DNA of 64,000 nucleotides, from contig NZ_CP066772.2 of the NCBI RefSeq assembly GCF_016466415.2, positions 62,001 to 126,000 of the forward strand, written 5' to 3'. This stretch comes from Ralstonia pickettii. Lineage in GTDB: Bacteria > Pseudomonadota > Gammaproteobacteria > Burkholderiales > Burkholderiaceae. Of the stretch, positions 1 to 11,627 are shown piece after piece; position 1 is the first letter of the stretch; each line of letters opens with the position of its first letter. A program made the translations under genes and the position numbers. A model generated the notes under the pieces. It saw nothing but the letters and a program-made list of their open reading frames with translations. It searched no databases and was not told the origin of the DNA.

Positions 1-750
1 GTCGTACGCCCCATCCAGATCCCGATAGTCACGCAGCTCAACGCGCGCCCGCGGCTCGCCGGCCAGGCGCTCGGCCGTATAGCGGCGCTGTTCTTCCGAG
101 AGCGTGATGCCGTGCACATGCGCACCGCGCGCACAGGCCATTTCCATCAGGCCGCCCCATCCGCAGCCGATTTCCAGCACATCCATGCCGGGCTCCACCC
201 TCAGCATGTCGCACGCGCGCCGATACTTGGCGGCTTGCGCCTCAGCAAGCCCATGCCGCAGATTGCCGTTGAAACAGGCAGACGAATACGCCATGCCCTC
301 GTCCAGCCACAGGCGATAGAAGTCGTTACCCAGGTCATAATGCAAATGGATATTGCGACGGCTGCCGCGACGGCTGTTTCTGCGCAGCAGGTGGCGCAGG
401 CGCAGGACGGAGCGCGCCAGCGCATTCCCGAAGATCGCCTGGTCCAGCGTGGCCGCATTGACGATGGCTAGCCGCAGCAGGTTGGTGAGGTTGCCCGAGT
501 CGATCCATCCGTCGCGATACGCCTCGGCAAAGCCCACGTCGCCGCTGCGCAGGATGCGCCCGCAGGCGCGCCAGTCGATGATGCGCAGATCCGCCACGAG
601 CGGCGAACCGGCATCGCCGATCTGCACATCGCCATCAGGCGTGACAAGGTGAAGAGAGCCGTGCCGCAGCCGACCGGCCAAGGCCAGAAACAGCCGGCCG
701 GCAGCAGGAACATGGGGCGGCACCCAGGCAAGGGAGCGCGAGACTGTCAT
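1..750 (-). CDS. Cyclopropane-fatty-acid synthase-like SAM methyltransferase (partial, cut by window edge)
   Basis: The frame runs open from an ATG at 750 to the window edge, so the first 250 codons are visible and the C-terminus is missing. It contains the Cfa-family motif HYDLGNDFYRLWLDEGMAYS and the SAM-binding motif EIGCGWGG. The family transfers a methyl group from SAM to the double bond of membrane phospholipid acyl chains, in the cytoplasm at the inner membrane. Its ATG overlaps the stop of the DUF1365 gene by 4 nt, so translation is probably coupled. Beside a DUF1365 protein and an FAD amine oxidase it may be a UfaM-type enzyme, making methylated precursors of furan fatty acids, rather than a true cyclopropane synthase. 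That reading is inference. Confidence 0.88.
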   Translation of the reverse strand, partial: MTVSRSLAWVPPHVPAAGRLFLALAGRLRHGSLHLVTPDGDVQIGDAGSPLVADLRIIDWRACGRILRSGDVGFAEAYRDGWIDSGNLTNLLRLAIVNAATLDQAIFGNALARSVLRLRHLLRRNSRRGSRRNIHLHYDLGNDFYRLWLDEGMAYSSACFNGNLRHGLAEAQAAKYRRACDMLRVEPGMDVLEIGCGWGGLMEMACARGAHVHGITLSEEQRRYTAERLAGEPRARVELRDYRDLDGAYD

Positions 751-1514
751 CGGGAGTTCTCCGGAGAAGATCTGTCGTGCGGGGCGCGGCCAAAGAACGG
801 CACGCCCTTGAACCACAAGCGCAGGGCTTGCCAATGGATGCGGCCGATGACCTGCAGAGCAAGCAAGGGCTGGCGCAGCAACGCGCGCCGCAGGTGAGCG
901 GAATCGAAAGGCTGCAACCGGCCGCCGATGGCGGTATGCAGCAAGGCGCCGTCTCGGTCGTGATAATCGATGCGCACAAGCGCCGTTGCAGCGCCCTCGG
1001 CAAAGCGGAACCGATAGCCGCCCTCGACCCTGCAGAAGGGCGATACATGCAGCTGCTTGCGGCACGTCAGCACGGTATGCGGGTCGATGGCTCCACCGCC
1101 CTGCGCGCACAGCAGGTATTGATGGTGCTGCCCAAAGGTGTTGTTGACCTCGGCCAATATGGCGCGCAGCGTGCCTGCCGCGTCGTGGCAATACCAGAAC
1201 GAGACGGGGTTGAACATCCAGCCGGCAATACGCGGAAACGTCTGCAGCCAGACCTCGCCATCGGCAGGCAAACCTGCGCTGCTCAGCACGCCACGTATCC
1301 AGGTAAGCAGGTCCGTGCCGTCTCGCGGGCCGTAGTCTCGCGTGCGCAAAGACAGCGGCCGGAGGCAGTCGACGCCAAACCACGTCCCGGTCAGGCGCCC
1401 CAGCGCGGAAAGCTTCACGCGCACGGCAAACACCGGATAGACAAAGCGATTGGCCACCGGCCGCAGGCGGCGGTGCATGACCTGGCCGACAAGAAGCTGC
1501 GCGTCGCCGTTCAT
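747..1514 (-). CDS. DUF1365 domain-containing protein
   Basis: A 255-residue protein with the DUF1365 signature GWMFNPVSFWYCHD near residue 100. The biochemical role of the family is not settled. It is repeatedly found between an FAD amine-oxidase-like protein and a Cfa-like methyltransferase, including in singlet-oxygen or light-induced regulons, which points to fatty acid modification. Here it overlaps the upstream oxidoreductase by 4 nt (ATG at 1514, upstream stop at 1513-1511) and the downstream methyltransferase by 4 nt. The three proteins are therefore probably made in fixed proportion. No signal peptide is evident. Confidence 0.9.
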   Translation of the reverse strand: MNGDAQLLVGQVMHRRLRPVANRFVYPVFAVRVKLSALGRLTGTWFGVDCLRPLSLRTRDYGPRDGTDLLTWIRGVLSSAGLPADGEVWLQTFPRIAGWMFNPVSFWYCHDAAGTLRAILAEVNNTFGQHHQYLLCAQGGGAIDPHTVLTCRKQLHVSPFCRVEGGYRFRFAEGAATALVRIDYHDRDGALLHTAIGGRLQPFDSAHLRRALLRQPLLALQVIGRIHWQALRLWFKGVPFFGRAPHDRSSPENSR

Positions 1515-2806
1515 GGCGCCACCTGTGCCCAGGCTGGAGCGCAGCCGAAATCCGCCACGACGCGCAGGGCGGACTTCAGCCCATCTTCGTGGAATCCGTA
1601 GCCGGTCCAGGCGCCTGCAAACCAGGTGCGACTGCGGCCCTGCAATGCCGGCAGGCGAGCCTGCGCGTCGATGGCCGGTTGATCGAACACAGGATGCTCG
1701 TAGTCGAAGCGCCGATACTCAAGCTCGGGCGCGGGCGGCGCGGATGGATTGAGCGTGACCACCACGGGCGTCGACACCGGCAACGGTTGCAGCTGGTTCA
1801 GCAGATAGCTGACGCACGGCGCGCCCGCCGTGGTGCCGGTGTGCGGCGCATCCAGATAGTTCCACGCCGACCACACGCGCCGTCGGCGCGGCAACAAGCG
1901 GGTATCCCGGTGCAGGAATGCGGTGTTGGGCTGGTACCGGAAAGCGCCCAGCACGGCGCGCTCGTCGTCGGTGGCATCGTCGAGCAGATGCAGCGTCTGC
2001 GGAGCGTGTGTGGCGAGCACCACGGCGTCGTATCGCTCGCTTCCCGAATCCATGCGCACATCGACATGGGTCTCTGCCCGGCGGATGCCTCGCACCGGCG
2101 TGCCGACACGCACATCGGCCAGCCGGCTGGCAATCGCCTGCACATAGCTGCGCGCGCCGCCTTTGACGGTACGCCAACGCGGCCGGTTGAAGACCTGCAG
2201 CAAGCCGTGGTTTAGACAGAATCGAAGGAACGTTTCGGCTGGAAATGCCAGGATCTCGCGGCTCGGCGTCGACCAGATTGCGGCCGCCATCGGCAGCAGA
2301 TAGTGCGCGCAGAACGGCTCGCCATAGCGGCCGGCCGCCAGCAGCGCGCCGAGGCTGTGGCGCTCGCTTCGGGCCACCGCCAGGTTGGTGTGCGCCTGGC
2401 GGTTGAAGCGCAGGATGTCGCGCAGCATCGACAGGAACCGCGCCGACACCAGATTGCGCGGCTGCGCAAAGACCGTGCTGAGGCTGGTACCGGCCCATTC
2501 CAGTGCCCCGCCGTCGACCGACACGCTGAACGACATGTCGCTCTCGCAATGCGCCACGCCCAGCTCGTCGAACAACGCAATCAGGTTCGGATACGTGCGC
2601 GAATTGAACACGAGAAAGCCGGTATCGACGCCGAAGATCTGTCCGCCCTCTTCGATGTCGACTGTATTGGTATGCCCGCCAAGCCGTGGGGCGGCCTCGA
2701 ACAGCGTCACGGCGTGCCGCTTCGCAAGAAAATGCGCCGCCGCCAGCCCCGAGATACCGGAGCCGACCACGGCGATACGCTTTGCAGGAAACTGAAGAAT
2801 GTTCAA
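1511..2806 (-). CDS. NAD(P)/FAD-dependent oxidoreductase, amine oxidase-like
   Basis: About 431 residues. An N-terminal Rossmann dinucleotide-binding motif (VVGSGISGLAAAHF) is followed by an amine-oxidase-like body and the FAD-closing segment FAGAWTGYGFHEDG near the C-terminus. I prefer a TTG start at 2806: AAGAGG lies 7-8 nt upstream and the protein then begins 10 residues before the Rossmann strand. An in-frame ATG at 2866 would add 20 residues and overlap folE by 32 nt. Relatives sit beside DUF1365 and Cfa-like genes and are thought to oxidise or desaturate modified acyl chains. The substrate here is not shown. Confidence 0.88.
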   Translation of the reverse strand: MNILQFPAKRIAVVGSGISGLAAAHFLAKRHAVTLFEAAPRLGGHTNTVDIEEGGQIFGVDTGFLVFNSRTYPNLIALFDELGVAHCESDMSFSVSVDGGALEWAGTSLSTVFAQPRNLVSARFLSMLRDILRFNRQAHTNLAVARSERHSLGALLAAGRYGEPFCAHYLLPMAAAIWSTPSREILAFPAETFLRFCLNHGLLQVFNRPRWRTVKGGARSYVQAIASRLADVRVGTPVRGIRRAETHVDVRMDSGSERYDAVVLATHAPQTLHLLDDATDDERAVLGAFRYQPNTAFLHRDTRLLPRRRRVWSAWNYLDAPHTGTTAGAPCVSYLLNQLQPLPVSTPVVVTLNPSAPPAPELEYRRFDYEHPVFDQPAIDAQARLPALQGRSRTWFAGAWTGYGFHEDGLKSALRVVADFGCAPAWAQVAP

Positions 2807-2834
2807 GGCAATGCCTCTTGGGGTGGCTGGGCGC

Positions 2835-3563
2835 TCATCCGCCGTTGCGGCCGGGCAGCAGCGCAAGAAACTCGCGCCGCAGGCTGGCGTCGGTCAGAAA
2901 CACGCCGCGCATCACGCTGCTCACCATGCGCGACTCGTCGTCTTTCGTGCCGCGCCAGTGCATGCAGTAGTGTTCGGCCTCCAGCACGACAGCCAGGCCG
3001 TCGGGCTCCATCCGGTCTTCCAGCAAATCGGCAATCTGCTTGATGGCTTCTTCCTGGATCTGCGGACGGCTCATGACCCAGTCGATCAGCCGGGCGTACT
3101 TGGACAGCCCGATGAGCTGGGAGTCCTGGCGCGGCATGACACCGACCCACGCGCGTCCCATCACCGGACACAGGTGGTGCGAGCAGGCGCTGCGCACCCG
3201 CAACGGCCCGACCACCATCAGCTCATTGAGCCGCTCCGCGTTCGGAAACGCCGTCACTTCGGGGGCTTCGACATAGCGCCCGGCAAACACCTCGCGTATG
3301 AACATCTTGGCCACGCGGCGCGCCGTTTCCCGGCTGTTGTGGTCTTGCTCCACGTCGATGACGAGTGCGCGCAGCACCGCCTGCAGGCGCTCCTCCACCT
3401 CTGCCTGGAGCAGATCCAGTTCGCCGTCGCGCAGGTAAGCGGCGATGTTGTCGTTGGCGTGAAAGCGGTGGCCGGCGCTCATCAGCCGCTCCCGAATCCG
3501 GACAGAAAGCGGCACGCCGCCAACCGCACCGGCAAACCCGGGCGGATCCAAAGTCAGTTTCAT
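2835..3563 (-). CDS. folE: GTP cyclohydrolase I
   Basis: A type I GTP cyclohydrolase of 242 residues that converts GTP to 7,8-dihydroneopterin triphosphate, the entry to folate and pterin synthesis. The zinc and active-site motif CSHHLCPVMG and the second zinc cysteine in AEHYCMHWRG are both present. The ATG at 3563 is chosen because GGAGG lies 9 nt upstream; another ATG at 3605 would add 14 residues. A folE copy inside a MerR-led block with lipid-modifying genes, instead of with other folate genes, suggests pterin for a photolyase/cryptochrome antenna or a similar stress use. That link is inference. Confidence 0.93.
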   Translation of the reverse strand: MKLTLDPPGFAGAVGGVPLSVRIRERLMSAGHRFHANDNIAAYLRDGELDLLQAEVEERLQAVLRALVIDVEQDHNSRETARRVAKMFIREVFAGRYVEAPEVTAFPNAERLNELMVVGPLRVRSACSHHLCPVMGRAWVGVMPRQDSQLIGLSKYARLIDWVMSRPQIQEEAIKQIADLLEDRMEPDGLAVVLEAEHYCMHWRGTKDDESRMVSSVMRGVFLTDASLRREFLALLPGRNGG

Positions 3564-3630
3564 TGAAGTTGCCTCCGAAAAGTCGGCGGTGCTTTCACCG
3601 CCCATGCCGCCTCAGGCGAGCTGCCGCGCG

Positions 3631-3655
3631 AGGTGGGAGGGACGCATACCCACCT
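3631..3655. promoter_or_regulatory. Inverted repeat AGGTGGG-N11-CCCACCT upstream of folE
   Basis: A perfect 7-bp dyad with an 11-bp spacer lies in the short gap between the MerR gene and folE. The same half-site with the same spacing recurs at 4930-4954 (one mismatch in the outermost base). Shared sequence and spacing suggest a common regulator-binding site, possibly for the neighbouring MerR protein. An RNA hairpin is the alternative. Confidence 0.4.
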
Positions 3656-3663
3656 ATACGCAG

Positions 3664-4650
3664 CTAACCCGCAGGTGGATGCAGCGTCTCGGCCCGAATG
3701 GCGAATTCCATCGCATCTTCGAGCATCAACCGCGCACGGTTGGCGACATCGCCCAGATAACGGTGAAGTTGTTCATCGAGCGACGACCGCACCGCACAGC
3801 CATCGCTGAACCGCTCGAATGCATCGAGCTGACGGATCAGCCCGACAAGATGCCGTGGGCATTCGCAAGCAAGCGTCTGCGATGCGTTGGCGAAGATCTC
3901 CAGCTGGCGGTCCGTGAACCTGCGCGCATTGCGCCGCAACGGCTCGAGCTTTCCGTACACGGCATCGACGCGCACAAGCTGCGCCAACTCCTGCAGAACC
4001 TGGTCGAGTTCGCCCTGTGCGTTGGGCTCTCGATACAGCCGCACGCCGGCCGCGCGCAGCATGTCGGTGGCACGCACCGTGCCAAAGCTGTAGATCACGC
4101 CCACAGCACTGGCGCCGCAACGGCGTGCCGCAGCCAGCACGGCTTCTGCCGTTTCCGGATGCAGGGAGGCAGCTTCCACGACCAACGCGTCGCTGCGCGG
4201 CGGTGGGTCGAGGAGTGCCTCGCCGTCAAGCGCGGGCAACTCGATGACGGCCTCGATACCCAGCGACGCAAGCGTGCTCTTTCTGCGCCGGACGCGCTCG
4301 GCCAGCAGCGCGCCGCAGACGGCCATCGAAATGGCCGCGGTGGATGGCGCTGGCGCGGCCGCCTCCACGGCCACGGAAGCTTCCAGCAACTGCTGGAGTT
4401 CGGTGCTGTCCGCATGCGCAATTGCACCAATTGCGTGCCCCTGGTTGACGAGTGCACGCAGCAGCGCGAGGCGCCGGACGTCCTCGCTGGAATACAACCG
4501 TTGGCCGGACTCCGATTTGGCCGGCGAAATCACGCCATAGCGCTGCTCCCACACACGCAGGGTGGATACAGGCATTTTGGCCATGCGGGCGGCGGTTCCG
4601 CTTCGGTACATCGGGGCCGCGTTGTCTTCGTGTGGCACGTGCGTCTCCAT
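3664..4650 (-). CDS. MerR family regulator, LitR-like (no B12-binding motif)
   Basis: A 328-residue protein with an N-terminal MerR winged helix (about residues 16-85, including STLRVWEQRYG) and a long C-terminal domain resembling the cobalamin-type domain of LitR/CarH light regulators. The cobalamin ligand pattern DxHxxG is absent, so it resembles class III LitR proteins that do not bind B12. It heads a minus-strand block with folE, an FAD oxidoreductase, DUF1365 and a Cfa-like gene, a content like light-inducible regulons known from Pseudomonas and Burkholderia. The start at 4650 has no strong ribosome site; an internal ATG at 4611 is possible. Confidence 0.82.
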   Translation of the reverse strand: METHVPHEDNAAPMYRSGTAARMAKMPVSTLRVWEQRYGVISPAKSESGQRLYSSEDVRRLALLRALVNQGHAIGAIAHADSTELQQLLEASVAVEAAAPAPSTAAISMAVCGALLAERVRRRKSTLASLGIEAVIELPALDGEALLDPPPRSDALVVEAASLHPETAEAVLAAARRCGASAVGVIYSFGTVRATDMLRAAGVRLYREPNAQGELDQVLQELAQLVRVDAVYGKLEPLRRNARRFTDRQLEIFANASQTLACECPRHLVGLIRQLDAFERFSDGCAVRSSLDEQLHRYLGDVANRARLMLEDAMEFAIRAETLHPPAG

Positions 4651-4929
4651 GCAAGAGCTGCTTTGTTGACATGAAACGCTGTGCCGCTGACATCGTCAAT
4701 GAAATGAAGCGCAAAACGCGCTTTTGGGTCGCGCATGAGTCGAGATTGAGTCGCGATTCCGGCGTGAACCCGTTGTGCATAGCTTCCGATTGCCGAGTTC
4801 CCCACGCTTGCGCCGTACCGCAACGGCCGTAGCGCTTTGTTGTTATCCACTGGCTGCGCGGAGCGGCGCGCCGACCATCCGCATCTCCACAAGACTGCTG
4901 AAGAAGCCCTCGCCGCCCACGTACTCCTC

Positions 4930-4954
4930 AGGTGGGGATGGGGAAAACCCACCC
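4930..4954. promoter_or_regulatory. Inverted repeat AGGTGGG-N11-CCCACCC
   Basis: A second copy of the dyad seen at 3631-3655, with the same half-site and the same 11-bp spacer. It abuts the -35 hexamer at 4955, so a bound protein would touch RNA polymerase at the polygalacturonase promoter. Confidence 0.4.
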
Positions 4955-4994
4955 TTGACCTCTAATATATCAATCCATAAATTCTGATATATCA
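4955..4994 (+). promoter_or_regulatory. Promoter and paired palindromic operators of the polygalacturonase operon
   Basis: TTGACC (4955-4960) and TAAATT (4978-4983) are 17 bp apart and form a good sigma70 promoter. Two near-identical boxes overlap it: TAATATATCA (4963-4972) in the spacer and the perfect palindrome TGATATATCA (4985-4994) just after the -10. They start 22 bp apart, about two helical turns, which would suit a cooperative dimeric repressor. The GntR protein at the end of the same gene set is the obvious candidate. Confidence 0.55.
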
Positions 4995-5065
4995 AAAGGC
5001 GTGCACCGGTTCTGCAGCTTCCGGCCTGGGCGACACGTCAGAGAAAAACACCGACGAGGAGACCC

Positions 5066-8150
<3,085 letters not shown>

Positions 8151-8284
8151 GCCTGCAACACCGCTCAAGCGCGGGGCCTGCGACTTTCCCGCAGGCCACG
8201 CGCCGGGCAGGCTCCCGATGTACGACGTTGGTACACCGGCCATGCCTGCCCACCCCCGATACCACGCTCCCCTCCAGGTTCAGC

Positions 8285-8773
8285 ATGCAATCGATGTCTT
8301 TACTCAAACGCATCAACGATGCGTTTGCGCTCGTGCTCACGCTCGTGGCGGCGCTATGCCTGGCCACGCTGACCGTGCTCGTCTTCTACGGCGTGGTCAT
8401 GCGCTACGTCTTCAACAACGCGCCGGATTTTGTTGAACCCATCGCCCTGCTCATGGTGGTGGCCATCGCCATGTTCGGGGCCGCGCTCAAAGTGCGCGAA
8501 GGCGGCCATATCGGCCTGGATTCCTTTGTTGAGCGCCTGCCTGCTGGCGGCAAGCGCGCCGCGCACGTGCTGCAGAAGCTGTGCCTGATCGCCTTTGCCG
8601 TGGTGATCTTCATCGGCTGCTTCGACATGGCCGAAACCACGTTCGGAGACCGCATCCCCATCCTCGGTCTGCCTGAAGCCGTCCGCTACTGGATTCCGAT
8701 CGTCGCCAGTGTCGCCATCGCCCTGTTCGCTCTCGAACGCCTGATCGGGCTGTTCGCGCAAGACGCACGTTAA
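8285..8773 (+). CDS. dctQ: TRAP transporter small permease, DctQ family
   Basis: A 162-residue protein with four hydrophobic segments, matching the usual size and topology of DctQ. The family segment VFYGVVMRYVFNNAP lies after the first membrane span. It pairs with the large subunit starting 6 nt after its stop. The ATG at 8285 is chosen because the first membrane helix follows within 20 residues; the frame upstream is open but not protein-like. Confidence 0.9.
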   Translation: MQSMSLLKRINDAFALVLTLVAALCLATLTVLVFYGVVMRYVFNNAPDFVEPIALLMVVAIAMFGAALKVREGGHIGLDSFVERLPAGGKRAAHVLQKLCLIAFAVVIFIGCFDMAETTFGDRIPILGLPEAVRYWIPIVASVAIALFALERLIGLFAQDAR

Positions 8774-8779
8774 GTCACC

Positions 8780-10132
8780 ATGGACCTCGCCATTCTCTCC
8801 GTCAGTTTTCTGGCGTTTCTCATGCTGGGCGTACCGGTTTCGTTCGCGCTCGGCCTGTCATGCGTGCTGACGTATCTGCACGAAGGTCTGCCGGCGGCCA
8901 CCGCCATGCAGTCGATGATCTCCGGCATGAACGCGTTCTCGTTCCTTGCCGTGCCGTTCTTCATCCTGTCGGGCGAGCTGATGCTGCACGGCGGCATTGC
9001 AGACCGCATCCTGCGCTTCGCGCAAACACTGGTGGGACACTTCCGCGGTGGCCTGGGCATGGCCAACGTGGTGGCCTGCACGCTGTTCGGCGGCGTCTCG
9101 GGCTCGCCCACCGCAGACACCTCAGCCATGGGCGGCGTGGTGATCCCGCTGATGAAGCGCGAAGGTTACAGCGCAGCCTACGCCGTGAACGTGACCACGC
9201 ATGCCTCGCTGGCCGGCGCGCTCATGCCCACCTCCACCAACATGATCATCTACGCCTTTGCGGCGCAGGGCATCGTGGGCTCGCTCAACGGCCAGCAGGT
9301 GAGCGGCGTGTCGATTGGTGACCTGCTGTTCTCCGGGCTGCTGCCGGTACTGTGGGTCATGGGCTTCGTGTTGATCGCCGCCTACTGGCAAGCCAAGCGC
9401 TACGGTTTCCCGCGCCGGGCCGACGGCTCGACCGAGCTGCCGCCCTTCCCCGGCTGGCTTGCCGTCGCACGCGCCTTTGTGGGTGCGGTACCGGGCCTGA
9501 TGGTGATCGCGCTGATCCTGGTGTGCGTGGCCATGGGCATTGCCACCGCCACTGAAGCCGCCGCCATCGCGGTTGCCTATTCGCTATGCCTCACGGTGCT
9601 GGTCTATCGCTCCATGACGTGGACCAAGTTCCGCCGCGCCCTGGCCCATGCCGCCAAGACCACGGGCGTGGTGCTGTTGCTGATTGCCGTATCGAACATG
9701 CTGCGCTTTCAGATGGCCTACCTCGAGATTCCGGACGCCATCGAGCAGATGCTCACGCAGACCAGCGCCGCACCGTGGCTGATGCTGCTCTACATCAACA
9801 TCCTGCAGGTGTTCCTGGGCACGTTCGTCGACATGGCGGCGCACATCCTGATCACCACGCCGCTGTTCCTGCCGATGGCCATGCATTGCGGCGTCGGCCC
9901 GGTGCAGTTCGGGATCATGCTCCTGCTCAACTGCTCGCTGGGGCTGGTGCATCCGCCCATCGGCTCGGTGCAGTTTGTCGGCTGCGCCATCGGTGAGGTC
10001 TCGATCGGCGAGACCACCAAGATCGCGTGGCCCTACTACCTCGCCATCTTCACCGCCATCAACGTGGTGACCTACATGCCGTTCTTCTCGACCTGGCTGC
10101 CGAGCGTGATCAACGGACACCCGGTGTTCTGA
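8780..10132 (+). CDS. dctM: TRAP transporter large permease, DctM family
   Basis: A 450-residue, strongly hydrophobic protein of the size usual for DctM, which carries the sodium-driven translocation path. Family segments include LFGGVSGSPTADTSAMGG and, near the C-terminus, CSLGLVHPPIGSVQFVG. It lies directly after dctQ. Together with DctP and the porin it would move a carboxylated sugar from outside the cell to the cytoplasm. Confidence 0.94.
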   Translation: MDLAILSVSFLAFLMLGVPVSFALGLSCVLTYLHEGLPAATAMQSMISGMNAFSFLAVPFFILSGELMLHGGIADRILRFAQTLVGHFRGGLGMANVVACTLFGGVSGSPTADTSAMGGVVIPLMKREGYSAAYAVNVTTHASLAGALMPTSTNMIIYAFAAQGIVGSLNGQQVSGVSIGDLLFSGLLPVLWVMGFVLIAAYWQAKRYGFPRRADGSTELPPFPGWLAVARAFVGAVPGLMVIALILVCVAMGIATATEAAAIAVAYSLCLTVLVYRSMTWTKFRRALAHAAKTTGVVLLLIAVSNMLRFQMAYLEIPDAIEQMLTQTSAAPWLMLLYINILQVFLGTFVDMAAHILITTPLFLPMAMHCGVGPVQFGIMLLLNCSLGLVHPPIGSVQFVGCAIGEVSIGETTKIAWPYYLAIFTAINVVTYMPFFSTWLPSVINGHPVF

Positions 10133-10192
10133 GGCCGTCCCAACGAATAACCAACATGCAGCCACGGCTGCGACATCAAGGAAGGAGTCGTC

Positions 10193-11401
10193 ATGAAGCG
10201 CCAATTAGCAATCGCAGCAGCGATCGCGCTCACGGGGGGCGTGGCCGGATCGGCGTACGCGCAGAGCAGCGTCACGCTGTACGGCAACATCGACGTGTCG
10301 ATCGGGTATCAGAGCAACCAGACCTCGGTCGGCTCGACATCGAACGGCCACTCGGTCGTAAAGCAGAACAGCGGCATCTGGTCGGGCAGCCGCTTCGGCT
10401 TCAAGGGCAACGAAGAGCTGGGCGGCGGCAACAGCGCGCAGTTCGTGCTCGAAGAAGGCTTTAACGGCGACACGGGCTCCCAATCGGTCTCGGGGCTGAT
10501 GTTCAACCGCCAGGCCTTCGTGGGGCTGGCCAACCGCGACCTGGGCACCGTCACGCTGGGCCGTCAGTACACGGCGTATTTCTCGATCCTCGCCCCATAT
10601 AGCCCGATCACCTGGCTGACCGGCTTCTACGGCGCGCACCCGGGCGATATCGACTCCCTCGACACCAACTACCGCGTCAACAACTCGGTGGTTTACACCT
10701 CGCCCACGCTGGGCGGCGTGACCTTCAGCGGCTCGTACGGCCTGGGCGAAACGCCGGGCAGCGCGGGCAACGGCTCGACCTGGAGCTTTGCTGCGCGCTA
10801 CGCCAATGGCCCGGTCGGCGTGGGCGCGGGTTTCATGCGCGTGAACAACTCGACGGTGGGCGGCGGTGCATGGGGCGCAAACTCATCGCTGTCCAACGGC
10901 GGCAGCGAACCTGCTGTGTCCGCCATCAATGCGGGCTACCAGCTGGCGGCTGCGCAACAGCGCTTTGCCGTGTTGGGTTCTTACACCTTCTCGCCGGCAT
11001 GGGACGTGTCGGTGTCGTATACCAACGTGCAGTACATCCCGGGCGTGAACTCCAAGTTCGCCAGCCAGGCGATCTTCAATACCGGCGGCGCAGTGCTGCA
11101 CTACAAAGCCACGCCGACGCTGGACCTGGCTGCGGGCTATTCGTATACGCGCGCCACCAAGGCCAACGGCATTGCCGATGCAGCGACGTATCACCAGTTC
11201 AACCTGTCGCAGTACTACAGCCTCTCGAAGCGCACGGGCCTGTACGTTCTGGAGGCGTATCAGAAGGCAAAGGGTAAGACGATCTCGCCCACCGGCAGCA
11301 TCATCGATGCCACGGCGTCGATCGGCGACGGCCAGAACGGCGCACCTTCGGCAACGGGGTCGCAGCTGGCGGTGGCTGTCGGCATGATTCACCGGTTCTG
11401 A
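10193..11401 (+). CDS. Outer-membrane porin, betaproteobacterial Gram-negative type
   Basis: A 402-residue beta-barrel porin. The signal peptide ends at AYA (residue 23), the mature protein opens with the characteristic SSVTLYGNIDVSIGYQ, and the C-terminus ends in aromatic F (GMIHRF) as needed for barrel assembly. GGAAGGAG-like sequence immediately upstream gives a strong ribosome site. Its place after the TRAP genes suggests an outer-membrane entry path for pectin breakdown products. Confidence 0.93.
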   Translation: MKRQLAIAAAIALTGGVAGSAYAQSSVTLYGNIDVSIGYQSNQTSVGSTSNGHSVVKQNSGIWSGSRFGFKGNEELGGGNSAQFVLEEGFNGDTGSQSVSGLMFNRQAFVGLANRDLGTVTLGRQYTAYFSILAPYSPITWLTGFYGAHPGDIDSLDTNYRVNNSVVYTSPTLGGVTFSGSYGLGETPGSAGNGSTWSFAARYANGPVGVGAGFMRVNNSTVGGGAWGANSSLSNGGSEPAVSAINAGYQLAAAQQRFAVLGSYTFSPAWDVSVSYTNVQYIPGVNSKFASQAIFNTGGAVLHYKATPTLDLAAGYSYTRATKANGIADAATYHQFNLSQYYSLSKRTGLYVLEAYQKAKGKTISPTGSIIDATASIGDGQNGAPSATGSQLAVAVGMIHRF

Positions 11402-11413
11402 CCGATTGACGCG

Positions 11414-11447
11414 CCCGGCACGGTGTCGGCTTCGACGCTGTGCCGGG
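11414..11447 (+). terminator. Hairpin after the porin gene
   Basis: A 34-nt inverted repeat forms a 15-bp stem (outer CCCGGCAC/GTGCCGGG perfect, inner part with G-T wobbles) closing a 4-nt loop, 13 nt after the porin stop. Only a short T tract follows, so it may attenuate rather than fully stop transcription into the GntR gene. Confidence 0.55.
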
Positions 11448-11627
11448 TTCGCCTCAGTTCAAGCGCGCGGACTTTGCCGCTATCATGATGCCCGCGCTGC
11501 CCTTGGCCTGTGACCGCATCGACAATCCCAGGCACCGCCGTTGCAATCCCATCCTCTCCCAATTGAACTCGTTGCGAGCTGTATGACTTCGCGCCCTTTC
11601 CCCTCGTCACCTGAGGACGAGGCCACC

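Larger units (their letters stand above)
4651..5065. promoter_or_regulatory. Divergent intergenic region between merR and polygalacturonase
   Basis: This 415-bp gap has no convincing gene. Left to right it holds a TTGAC/GTCAA dyad near 4664-4702, the imperfect hairpin AAGCGC-AAAAC-GCGCTT near 4706-4722, the AGGTGGG dyad at 4930-4954, and an AT-rich promoter just after it. The AT content rises sharply after 4955. Confidence 0.5.
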
